Assembly: GCA_036265435.1 (NCBI GenBank)
Contig: DATAPB010000246.1
Coordinates: 1 to 15,327 of the forward strand
Origin: DASUPK01 sp036265435
GTDB lineage: Bacteria; Actinomycetota; Thermoleophilia; Solirubrobacterales; 70-9
Length of the DNA stretch: 15,327 bases
Direction of reading: 5' to 3'
Shown here: one piece after another, positions 1 through 6,971 of the stretch
How the letters are laid out: every line of letters starts with the position of its first letter
Numbering within the stretch: position 1 is the first letter of the stretch
Notes under the pieces: model-generated
The model's database searches: none
Told to the model about the DNA's origin: nothing
Seen by the model: only the letters and a program-made list of their open reading frames with translations
Position numbers and translations under genes: made by a program

Positions 1-207
1 GTCCCGGAGATCTTCACCCTGATCCAGGAGCTGGGGGACGTGCCGGATGACGAGATGCATGAGGTCTTCAACATGGGCTGCGGCTTCTGCGTGGTCGTGG
101 CAGACGCCGACGAGGATGCCGCGCTGGAGCGGCTCGGGGCCCACTACCCCGCCGCGAAGCGCATCGGGAGCGCGACAGGCGACGGCGGCCGCGCCGTGAG
201 GCGCTAG
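1..207 (+). CDS. purM: Phosphoribosylformylglycinamidine cyclo-ligase (AIR synthetase), C-terminal fragment
   Basis: The frame is open from the first base to a TAG at 205-207 and gives the last 68 residues of the protein. The segment PEIFTLIQELGDV, followed by DEMHEVFNMGCGF, matches the conserved C-terminal part of PurM (family pattern PPIFxLIQ...EMYRTFNMGIG). PurM is a cytosolic enzyme of purine synthesis that uses ATP to close formylglycinamidine ribonucleotide into aminoimidazole ribonucleotide. The N-terminal ATP-binding half lies outside the window. The last four bases, CTAG, also contain the stop codon of the convergent gene, so the two mRNAs must overlap at their 3' ends. Identification is confident because the FNMG block is diagnostic. 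Nothing can be said about the start or the upstream neighbours. Confidence 0.93.
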   Translation, partial: VPEIFTLIQELGDVPDDEMHEVFNMGCGFCVVVADADEDAALERLGAHYPAAKRIGSATGDGGRAVRR

Positions 208-1055
208 GCCGGCTCCCAGACCGTCCCGGTCAGGGCCGTGACGGGCTTCAGCCTCCAGTCTCGCGCCAGCGCCCAGAGCTCGGCCTCGATCACGGGCAAC
301 GGCCTCTGGGCCAACACCTCGAGCTCTCGGGTGGCGCAGCGCCGAAAGCGCTTGATCGCGTCCAGTGGCTCGAGCGCGCCCTCGTTGACGAGCTTCGCCC
401 CGGCCGCCAGCACCGCTGCACCCAGCTTCTCCGGGTCCAGGGAGTCGGATCCCCAGACGCCATAGCGGGCGCCGCTCTCGGCGACGATCACGGCCGACGG
501 GAAGCTGATCCGCTCCCTGCCCTTGCTGCTCCGGTGGATCGCGTCGGCGTCCCGCGCCTCCTGGGGCGGGTCACGGACCTCCTCCAGGTCGGCCCCGAAT
601 GCCTCGGTGATCGCGTGAGAGCGGAGGTCCACCTCGAACCGGGCCCGGTCGATCCCCGCGCGGCCGGCGGCATCGATCAGCGCATCGGCGTGATCGAGCT
701 TCCGCCTCTCGAACATGATCCCCTCGCGCAGGATCCGGAGATACCGGTAGCCGGCCTGCCAACCCTGCTCCTCGGCCGCCTTCACCGCCTGGCAGGCGGG
801 ATAGGTCGAGCTCAGCGGGTTCTGCGTCCAGATCCTGGGGTCACAGGGCATCCCGCCGGCCGCCGCGTCCTCGAGCCACTGGCCGACCACGTCGAGGAGG
901 TTCGCGTGCTCATAGCTCCGGGTCAACCCGCCCATCACCCAGGCGAAGTCGAGCTCTCCCTCGAACTCCCACATGAGCCGCCGGATCGCGGGCTCGGCCG
1001 CCCAGGACCAGGGACAGGCGGGGTCGGTGTAGAAGCGGACCTGGACAGTCATCAT
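204..1055 (-). CDS. DsbA-family thioredoxin-fold protein (Thioredoxin_5/SpxH-like, CPWS motif)
   Basis: The gene encodes 283 aa. The N-terminus VRFYTDPACPWSWAAEP is a thioredoxin-fold beta strand followed by the active-site turn, and C14-P-W-S17 has Ser in place of the second Cys. Further on, NPLSSTYPACQAVKAA and an ISFPSAVIV segment (the cis-Pro region) fit the DsbA/FrnE/SpxH-like group. There is no signal peptide or membrane segment, so it should be cytosolic. A CxxS site suits a monothiol reductase, an isomerase or a protein adaptor better than a dithiol oxidase. SpxH/YjbH of Firmicutes is a protease adaptor of this fold, but I cannot assign that role here. The start ATG ATG at 1055-1050 is preceded only by a weak GGA. 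The next gene upstream is divergent, with about 80 bp between them. The stop overlaps the purM stop. Confidence 0.85.
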   Translation of the reverse strand: MMTVQVRFYTDPACPWSWAAEPAIRRLMWEFEGELDFAWVMGGLTRSYEHANLLDVVGQWLEDAAAGGMPCDPRIWTQNPLSSTYPACQAVKAAEEQGWQAGYRYLRILREGIMFERRKLDHADALIDAAGRAGIDRARFEVDLRSHAITEAFGADLEEVRDPPQEARDADAIHRSSKGRERISFPSAVIVAESGARYGVWGSDSLDPEKLGAAVLAAGAKLVNEGALEPLDAIKRFRRCATRELEVLAQRPLPVIEAELWALARDWRLKPVTALTGTVWEPA

Positions 1056-1133
1056 TCCGGTAGGGCGCTCGCAACGGCGGTTGCGGTCGCGGGCGAAAAT
1101 ACAGCCGATGGACTCATCAAAGCTTTGGAACGC

Positions 1134-2618
1134 TTGAGCTCGACAGTGCTCTCGGGCCGTTACCGGCTCGAGTCGAAGCTGGGCTCAGGCGGGATGTCGA
1201 CCGTCTACCTCGCGCTGGACGAGGTCCTCGATCGGCCAGTCGCCATCAAGCTGCTCCATCGCGAGATCTCAGAGGAGGCCGACCAGCTGGAGCGCTTCCG
1301 CCGCGAGGCGAGGGCCGCCGCGCGCCTCTCCCACCCCAACCTCGTGGGCGTGATCGACGCCGGCGAGGACGACGGCCGGCCCTACATCGTCTTCGAGTAC
1401 ATCGAGGGCCGAACGCTGAAGCGGCGTATCCAGGAGGAAGGGCGGCTGCCGGTCGACGAGGCGGTCGCCTACGCGATCGAGATCGGGCGCGGGCTCACCG
1501 CCGCCCATGCCCGCAAGCTCGTCCACCGGGACGTGAAGCCCCAGAACGTCCTGATCGACCCGGATGGGCGAGCGAAGGTGACCGACTTCGGGATCGCGCG
1601 GTCCCTGGAGTCGAAGGGCCTCACCGCGACGGGCCGCGTCCTGGGTACCACGGACTACGTCTCTCCCGAGCAGGCCATGGGCGAGGACGTCGACGAACGC
1701 TCGGATGTCTATTCCCTGGGAGTGGTCCTCTACGAGATGCTCGCCGGCGACGTCCCCTTCCAGGCGGAGACCCAGGTCGGAGTGGCGATGAGGCACGTCA
1801 ACGAGCCGATGCCCGACGTCCAGGCCAAGCGACCCGAGGTCTCGGCCGCGGTTGCGGCCGTCGTCGACCGGTCTACGACGAAGGACCCGAGGGACCGCTA
1901 CAGCACGGTCGCGGAGATGGTCCGCGACCTGGAGCAAACCCTCGAGGTCGAGGCCGCCCGCCGCGGGGGCACCAGCGGCGAGGCGACGAGTGTGCTCGAC
2001 TCCGTGCCCGCCGAGCGGCGCCGCCTCAGCCCGCGCCGGCGGATCTCGGGTCCCGGCATCGCGCTCGCGATCGTGATCATCGCGCTAGCCGCAGCTGCCG
2101 TGATCTTCGCGACCCGGCTCGACCTCGGCGACGGCGGCAGCACCGGAGGCGGCGGTGGGAGCTCGGAGGTGAAGCTCTCGAATGCAGCGGCCAGCGAGTT
2201 CGACCCTGAGGGCGACGGACGGGAAACCGGTACCGAGGAGTTGGCGATCGACGGCAACCCCACCGGGACGGCCTGGTCCAGCGAGCACTACGACAGCCCG
2301 GACTTCGGCGGGCTGAAGGACGGTGTGGGGCTGGCGATCGACGCCGGGTCCTCCGTCCCAGCGAAGCAGCTGGTGATCCGGGCACTCACCCCCGGCTATG
2401 ACGCCGAGATCTATGAGGTGAACGCCTCCCAGCCGAGCCAGCTGTCGGACTGGGGCCAGCCGGTGGCGAGCGTCAGCGACGGCGCGGAGACCGAGAGGCT
2501 GGCGCTGCCCGCGAAGCCGGCCAAGTCCTTCCTGATCTGGATCACGAAGGCGCCGCAGGCGAAGGACGATCCGGGCCGATACCAGATGGAGATCTCGGAC
2601 GTCCAGGTGTTCAAGTAG
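1134..2618 (+). CDS. Transmembrane Ser/Thr protein kinase with discoidin-like (MurJ C-terminal type) outer domain
   Basis: About 494 aa. The kinase domain (about residues 9-270) has a GSGGMSTVY glycine loop, VAIK lysine (K39), HRDVKPQN (catalytic D133), DFG (D151), a Thr-containing activation loop and a SPEQA motif, so it looks active. A juxtamembrane Arg-rich stretch leads to one membrane helix (about 309-329), then a Gly/Ser linker and an outer domain of about 160 aa. That domain contains DPEGDGRE, IDGNPTGTAWSSEHY, a GLKDGVGLAID block and a terminal SDVQVF. This is the galactose-binding-like domain known from actinobacterial MurJ/MviN C-termini and related kinases. The start is uncertain. 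TTG at 1134 (GGAA 3 nt upstream, giving MSSTVLSGRYRLE) is preferred; TTG 1125 and GTG 1146 are alternatives. The longer open frame back to 534 overlaps the antisense DsbA-like gene and looks non-coding. A cell-wall signalling role is inferred from the outer domain and context. Confidence 0.9.
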   Translation: MSSTVLSGRYRLESKLGSGGMSTVYLALDEVLDRPVAIKLLHREISEEADQLERFRREARAAARLSHPNLVGVIDAGEDDGRPYIVFEYIEGRTLKRRIQEEGRLPVDEAVAYAIEIGRGLTAAHARKLVHRDVKPQNVLIDPDGRAKVTDFGIARSLESKGLTATGRVLGTTDYVSPEQAMGEDVDERSDVYSLGVVLYEMLAGDVPFQAETQVGVAMRHVNEPMPDVQAKRPEVSAAVAAVVDRSTTKDPRDRYSTVAEMVRDLEQTLEVEAARRGGTSGEATSVLDSVPAERRRLSPRRRISGPGIALAIVIIALAAAAVIFATRLDLGDGGSTGGGGGSSEVKLSNAAASEFDPEGDGRETGTEELAIDGNPTGTAWSSEHYDSPDFGGLKDGVGLAIDAGSSVPAKQLVIRALTPGYDAEIYEVNASQPSQLSDWGQPVASVSDGAETERLALPAKPAKSFLIWITKAPQAKDDPGRYQMEISDVQVFK

Positions 2619-2717
2619 CGGCCACCAGGCCGCACCACTAATGAGCGAGGGGCGTAGCCCCGAGCGGTTATGTGGGGCGGCCGCTTGTGGCCGCGATCTG
2701 ATGGCGAAGCCGTCGCC
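2618..2717. terminator. Cluster of four GC-rich hairpins between convergent genes, likely bidirectional terminator region
   Basis: The gap between the kinase stop and the ddl stop is almost fully made of inverted repeats. GCGGCC-ACCA-GGCCGC (2618-2633) begins on the last base of the kinase stop codon. GGGGC-GTA-GCCCC lies at 2649-2661, GCGGCC-GCTTGT-GGCCGC at 2677-2694, and GGCGA-AGCCG-TCGCC at 2703-2717, ending next to the ddl stop. The first and third hairpins use the same six-base stem, so they could also pair with each other. No T-run follows on either strand, so these are not classical intrinsic terminators. Hairpins without U-tracts are common at actinobacterial gene ends. The terminator role is inferred from position between two converging transcription units. 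Confidence 0.4.
2645..2713 (+). repeat. Putative dispersed intergenic repeat with GGC-GNA-GCC mini-hairpins, copy 1
   Basis: The order here is GCGAGG, GGCGTAGCC (2651-2659, within a longer GGGGC/GCCCC stem), CGAG, GTTATG (2667-2672), then TGGCGAAGCCGT (2702-2713). The same words occur at 12615-12673: GTTATG overlapping GCGAGG, GGCGGAGCC, CGAG, and an identical TGGCGAAGCCGT. In both places two GGC-GNA-GCC palindromes with a three-base GNA loop are placed in an intergenic region, while the filler between them differs. It could be a degenerate REP-like element or simply a shared hairpin style. Two copies are too few to decide. Confidence 0.35.
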
Positions 2718-3683
2718 CTAGAACTGGAACTTCTTCGCCGTCTCGTAGCGCTCGATTGCGAGCTCGACGAGGCGGTCGCAGAGCTCGGGATAGCCGATCC
2801 CGTCCGCCTCGAAGAGCTTGCCGTAGACGCTGGTCTCGGTGAAGCCGGGGATCGTGTTGAGCTCGTTGACGAGGACGTCCTCGCCGTCGACGAAGAAGTC
2901 GCAGCGGGCGAGGCCGCTGCAGCCGCAGAGAGTGAACACGCTGCGGGCGAGCTCCCGTACGGCCTCCCGGGCGCTCTCTGAGACCTCGGCGGGCACGCGC
3001 AGCTCCATGCCGCCCTCGGCGTACTTGGCCTCGTAGTCGTACCAATCGGATGCCTTGGTGACGATCTCACCCGGCGGCGAGGCGGCCGGCTGCTCATTTC
3101 CCAGCAGCGAGCACTCGACCTCCTTGCCGGGCGCCGGCGCCTCGACGATCACCCGCGGATCGTGACGGAGGGCCTGCTCCACCGCCCTATCGAGCTCCTC
3201 CTCGCCGGAGGCCGGCGTGATGCCGACGCTCGAACCGAGCCTCGCGGGCTTCACCCACACCGGCCGCCCGAATCCGTCGGTGATCTCGCGCCAGCCCTCC
3301 TCGCCGGCCCGGCAGTACTCCACCTGCGGGATCCCGTGCTGCGCCAGGAGGTCCTTGAAGACCAGCTTGTCCATGCAGATCGCCGAGGACTCGACGTCGG
3401 AGCCCGCGTAGGGGACGTCCAGCACCTCGAGTAGTCCCTGCACGCTGCCGTCCTCCCCCCCGGGACCGTGCAGGACCGGGAAGACCACGTCGGAGCCCAG
3501 CAGGCCCGCTCCGGGGGTGATCTCGACCCCCTCCCCCTCAGCCGTCCAGCGGCCGTCGCGGCCGATCGTCACCTCGACCGTCTCGTGGCCCGCCTCCCGC
3601 AGTCCCGCGGCGACCGACGCCGCCGACCGCAGCGAGACCTCATGCTCGCTGGAGGTTCCGCCGCCGAGGACGGCGACCCTCAT
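2718..3683 (-). CDS. ddl: D-alanine--D-alanine ligase
   Basis: The product has 321 aa, at the normal family length. It joins two D-alanines with ATP in the cytosol to make the terminal dipeptide of the peptidoglycan stem. The GGGTSSEHEVSLRSA start carries E15. FPVLHGPGGEDGSVQG, VKPARLGSSVGI (S151/S152), the omega-loop YDYEAKY (Y215-Y221), ARCDFF and the metal- and substrate-binding NELNTIPGFT all follow in order. The Glu-Ser-Tyr set is that of D-Ala-D-Ala enzymes rather than VanA-type D-Lac ligases. ATG at 3683 overlaps the pknB stop as ATGA, so translation is probably coupled. It is the last gene of the seven-gene envelope operon and its stop abuts a hairpin cluster. The best-known operon of this type, in Mycobacterium, lacks ddl, so its place here is notable. 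Confidence 0.96.
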   Translation of the reverse strand: MRVAVLGGGTSSEHEVSLRSAASVAAGLREAGHETVEVTIGRDGRWTAEGEGVEITPGAGLLGSDVVFPVLHGPGGEDGSVQGLLEVLDVPYAGSDVESSAICMDKLVFKDLLAQHGIPQVEYCRAGEEGWREITDGFGRPVWVKPARLGSSVGITPASGEEELDRAVEQALRHDPRVIVEAPAPGKEVECSLLGNEQPAASPPGEIVTKASDWYDYEAKYAEGGMELRVPAEVSESAREAVRELARSVFTLCGCSGLARCDFFVDGEDVLVNELNTIPGFTETSVYGKLFEADGIGYPELCDRLVELAIERYETAKKFQF

Positions 3684-5542
3684 GGCGTGGTGGTTGTGGT
3701 CGTCGTCGGCGACGCGACGCCGACGGAGATCGTCACCGTGTCCCCGCGCCGGCCTCGCGAGCCGCCCGGCGGGAACTCCGAGATCACCCGGTTGATCTCG
3801 GCGGGGTCGGTGGTGTTCTCGTCGGTCACTGCGACGGTGAAGCCGGCCTTCTTCAGAGCCGTCACCGCCGTCTTGCGGTCCTGGCCGACCACGTCGGGCA
3901 CGGTGATCGCGCCGGTCGACGCGAAGACCGTCACCTGCGATCCCCGCGCGACGAGCTTGCCCGCGCCGGGGCTCTGGTTGACCACCTTGCCCTCCGGTTC
4001 GGTCGAATCGCGCTGCACCAGGACTCCGGAGAGCCCGGCATTCTGTAGCGTCGCCAATGCGGCCTGGTCATCGAGGCCGACCACGTTCGGGACCTCCACC
4101 TGGTTGGTCCCCCGCGAGACCAGCAGGGTGATCACCTGGCTGGTCGAGAGCTGGGTTCCTGCCGCGGGCTCGGTGCCGATGGCCCTCCCCTTCGACACCG
4201 AGTTCGAGAACTGGTCGCGTGTCGTCACCTTGAAACCCGCTTTTTCCAGGCGATTCGTCGCATCGGTGACATTCAGCCCGGCGACATCGGGCACCGCGAC
4301 GATCGCCGGCCCCGAGCTCACGCTGAGCGTGATCGTGGACCCCTCCTCGGCCTTCCCGCCGCCGCGGTCCGTCGGGATCGGGTCCTGCTCGACGACCTGG
4401 TTTCGGGCCGCGGCGCTGGGGACGGCCTTGATGGCGACGTCGAAGCCCTTGCCGTCGAGGATCTGCGTGGCGGCGTCGACGTCCTGTCCGATCACGTCGG
4501 GTACTGAGACGTGGGACGGTCGCGTGAGTGCGTAGGCGACCAGGCCGGCCACGCCCGCAGCAAGCAGGGCGAGGACGATCCAGCGCCAGCGACGGCGGCG
4601 GCGCGCGCGCTGCCACTCCGCATCCTCGTCGTAGGGCGGCTCCTCCCCGGGGATGTCCGCCTCGCCCTCCGGTGTGACGGCCGCGTACGCGGCGGTGTCC
4701 TGTGCACGGGGCGTGTCAGGGGCCTTCTCGGCCGCGTCGAGGGCCTTGAGGAACGCGTCCGCGTCCTTGAAGCGCGCGTCGGGATCCTTGGCGAGCGCGC
4801 GCATGACCACTGCATCGAGGGCCGGCGGCACGTTCGGATTGATCGCGCTCGGGCGGCGGGGAGTCTCCGAGACCTGCTTGAGCGCCACCGCGACGGCGCT
4901 GTCGCCCTGGAAGGGCACCCGGCCGGTCAGCGCCTCGTAGAGGATCACCCCGATCGAATAGATGTCCGAGCGCGGCGTCGTCTCCTTGCCCTGCGCCTGC
5001 TCCGGCGAGATGTACTGCGCCGTTCCCATCACCGAGCCGGTCGCGGTGATGTCGGAGCTCTCACCCGCCCTGGCGATGCCGAAGTCCGCCACCCGCGCTC
5101 GCCCCTCGCCGTCGATCAGGACGTTCTGGGGCTTCAGGTCGCGGTGGACGATCCCCTTGCGGTGAGCGAACCGCGCGGCATTGAGGATCTGGCGGGTGAA
5201 GTCGATCGCGTCCTTCGGGCTCATCCCGCCCTTGACCAGGTCCTTCAGCGAAGGGCCGTCGACGTACTCCATGGCGATGAAGTAGGTGCCGTCGAAGGCA
5301 CCCCGGTCGAAGATGCCGACGACGTTGGGATGCTGGAGGCCGGCCGCCGCCTGGGCTTCGCGCTGAAAGCGCTGCACGAACTCCGAGTCCTGCGCGAAGT
5401 TGTCGTGGAGGATCTTGACGGCGACCTTGCGGTCGAGCTCGGTGTCGTCGGCGAGCCAGACGTCAGCCATCCCGCCGGAGCCGATCTTCCGGTCGAGGCG
5501 GTAGCGCTCGTCCACGACCATGCCCCTCTCGACGTCAGCCAC
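3680..5542 (-). CDS. pknB: PknB-type Ser/Thr protein kinase with four PASTA domains
   Basis: 620 aa. The kinase domain (about 14-275) shows GSGGMADVW, VAVK (K43), HRDLKPQN (D135), ADFG (D153), a TATGSVMGTAQYISPEQA activation segment and SDIYSIG. An acidic and then Arg/Trp-rich stretch precedes one membrane helix (about 322-342). Four PASTA repeats follow, each beginning with a VPDV or VPNV signature, and the protein ends in seven consecutive Thr codons before Pro. PASTA domains of this family bind muropeptides and lipid II at the septum, and the kinase phosphorylates wall-synthesis proteins on Thr. The GTG at 5542 overlaps the end of pbpA by 8 nt and has a GGGGG about 12 nt upstream. ATG at 5521 with GAGAGG close by is a possible alternative start that would drop seven residues. 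Only this kinase sits inside the operon; the second kinase (pknA) of Mycobacterium is not in the run. Confidence 0.96.
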   Translation of the reverse strand: MADVERGMVVDERYRLDRKIGSGGMADVWLADDTELDRKVAVKILHDNFAQDSEFVQRFQREAQAAAGLQHPNVVGIFDRGAFDGTYFIAMEYVDGPSLKDLVKGGMSPKDAIDFTRQILNAARFAHRKGIVHRDLKPQNVLIDGEGRARVADFGIARAGESSDITATGSVMGTAQYISPEQAQGKETTPRSDIYSIGVILYEALTGRVPFQGDSAVAVALKQVSETPRRPSAINPNVPPALDAVVMRALAKDPDARFKDADAFLKALDAAEKAPDTPRAQDTAAYAAVTPEGEADIPGEEPPYDEDAEWQRARRRRRWRWIVLALLAAGVAGLVAYALTRPSHVSVPDVIGQDVDAATQILDGKGFDVAIKAVPSAAARNQVVEQDPIPTDRGGGKAEEGSTITLSVSSGPAIVAVPDVAGLNVTDATNRLEKAGFKVTTRDQFSNSVSKGRAIGTEPAAGTQLSTSQVITLLVSRGTNQVEVPNVVGLDDQAALATLQNAGLSGVLVQRDSTEPEGKVVNQSPGAGKLVARGSQVTVFASTGAITVPDVVGQDRKTAVTALKKAGFTVAVTDENTTDPAEINRVISEFPPGGSRGRRGDTVTISVGVASPTTTTTTTP

Positions 5543-6971
5543 CGGAGCCGCCCCCGTTCAGAATCGCCTCGGCGACCGCCTTGAAGATCGGCCCGCAGGT
5601 CGGCCCCCCGAAGCCACTCGTGTGCTCCACGACGCACGCGATCGCGATCTTCGGATCGGTCGCCGGGGCGAAGCCGATGAACCAGGCGTCGTTGACGCCC
5701 GCCGAGATCTCCGCCGTACCGGTCTTGCCGGCCACGTCGATGCCCGAGACGGCGGCCGCGGTACCCGTTCCCTCGCGCACCACGCTCTGCATCATCGTGT
5801 TGAGCTCCGCCGCCGTGTCCTCGCTCATCACCCGACTCTGACGGGCTGGATCGAGTTTCGTCTCCCGGCCGTCGGGATCGATCACCTTCGACCACAGCCT
5901 GGGCTCCATCAGCTCGCCCTTGTTGGCGACCGTCGCGGCGACCTCCGCCATCTGCAGCGGGGTCACCCGGAGGCGCTCCTGGCCGATCGCGACGCGCCCG
6001 ATGTCGATCGTGTCGCCCGGACCGAGCAGCCTGTTGCCCTCATAGACGCCGCTCGCCGCGAGCTGGAAGCTCGGATAGTCGAGGCGCGGCTTCGCGTCGA
6101 AGCCGTAGCGGTCCATGTACTTGAACATGGTGTCCTTGCCGAGCTTCTCACCCGCCTGGGCCCACCAGGTGTTGACCGAGTTCGTCAGGGCGGTCGTCAT
6201 GTCGATCGTGCCGAACTGCTCGCCGCCGGAGTTGGAGAGCGGCACTCCCTCGATCTCGATCGGGGACCGGCCGCTGAGGGTCGAGTCCGGCGTGAACTCG
6301 CCGCTGTCGAGCGCCGCCGTCGCCGTGACGACCTTCATCGTCGAGCCGGGCGGGTAGCCGGCCTGCGTCGCACGGTTGAAGAGAGGGGCACTCTGATCGC
6401 GGTTGAGCTGGGCGAAGTGCTTCGGGATCTGGTTCGGGTCGTACTCGGGGATGCTGACCATCGCCCTGACCTCGCCGGTGGAGGGGTCGAGGGCGACGAC
6501 CGAGCCGCGGCGGCCGGCGAGCCCGTTGACCGCGGCCTCCTGCGCCGCCGGATCGAGCGCGGACTGAACGTTGTCCCCCTCCTGGGAGTGGCCCTGGAGC
6601 TGATCGAGCACCGAGAGGAACTCTGTCTTGTTGCCGACGAGCTCGTCGTTGTGGGAGAGCTCGAAGCCGACCCGCCCCTGCGTGACGAAGCTGTAGCCGA
6701 TCGGATTGCCGAAGAGAGAGCCCTGTGGATATCGGCGCACGAAGACCTTGTTGTTGCCGCTGCCCTGTGGGATCGACTTGGCGATGACCGACCCGTCGGA
6801 GGCGAGGATGCTGCCACGCTTGATCGTCTGCTCCTCGAGCAGGGGCCTGCGGTTCGCCTGGTTCGCCTTCAGAGAGTCGGCGTCGAAGATCGACCAGTAG
6901 GAGGTGAACCCGAAGAGCAGGGCGTAGAGGATCAGCAGGAAGCCGAAGAGCTTGATGATCTGCCGGTTCAT
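5535..6971 (-). CDS. pbpA: Class B penicillin-binding protein, peptidoglycan DD-transpeptidase
   Basis: 478 aa. An N-terminal membrane anchor (FGFLLILYALLFGFTSYWSIF) is followed by a PBP dimerisation region (RRPLLEEQTIKRGSILASDG) and a transpeptidase domain. All three penicillin-binding motifs are present: STMK with nucleophile S210 and K213, SVN at 265-267, and KTGT starting at K416. The protein acts on the outer face of the membrane, cross-linking stem peptides, and is the expected partner of the SEDS polymerase encoded just upstream. The ATG at 6971 shares its A with the rodA stop (TGATG), and the gene's own stop lies inside the start of pknB. Its length and motif order match actinobacterial PbpA. 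It is shorter than the cell-division PBP3/FtsI group. Confidence 0.95.
   Translation of the reverse strand: MNRQIIKLFGFLLILYALLFGFTSYWSIFDADSLKANQANRRPLLEEQTIKRGSILASDGSVIAKSIPQGSGNNKVFVRRYPQGSLFGNPIGYSFVTQGRVGFELSHNDELVGNKTEFLSVLDQLQGHSQEGDNVQSALDPAAQEAAVNGLAGRRGSVVALDPSTGEVRAMVSIPEYDPNQIPKHFAQLNRDQSAPLFNRATQAGYPPGSTMKVVTATAALDSGEFTPDSTLSGRSPIEIEGVPLSNSGGEQFGTIDMTTALTNSVNTWWAQAGEKLGKDTMFKYMDRYGFDAKPRLDYPSFQLAASGVYEGNRLLGPGDTIDIGRVAIGQERLRVTPLQMAEVAATVANKGELMEPRLWSKVIDPDGRETKLDPARQSRVMSEDTAAELNTMMQSVVREGTGTAAAVSGIDVAGKTGTAEISAGVNDAWFIGFAPATDPKIAIACVVEHTSGFGGPTCGPIFKAVAEAILNGGGSGG

Noticed and set aside
534..1133. Open frame extending the first kinase 200 codons upstream
   Set aside because: It runs antisense through the well-supported DsbA-like gene and reads as Arg/Gly/Pro/Leu-rich filler. 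Kinase homology begins only near residue SGRYRLE, and reasonable starts exist at 1134 or 1146.
3683..3712. Seven consecutive Thr codons at the pknB 3' end as a slippage or phase-variation tract
   Set aside because: The codons are mixed ACG, ACC and ACA, so there is no simple nucleotide repeat that could slip. It is better read as a Thr-rich tail.
3468..5584. Plus-strand open frames of about 355 codons opposite ddl and pknB
   Set aside because: They mirror the PASTA repeats and the kinase domain in the antisense frame. The repeating Ser/Thr-rich pattern is explained by the PASTA repeats on the other strand.
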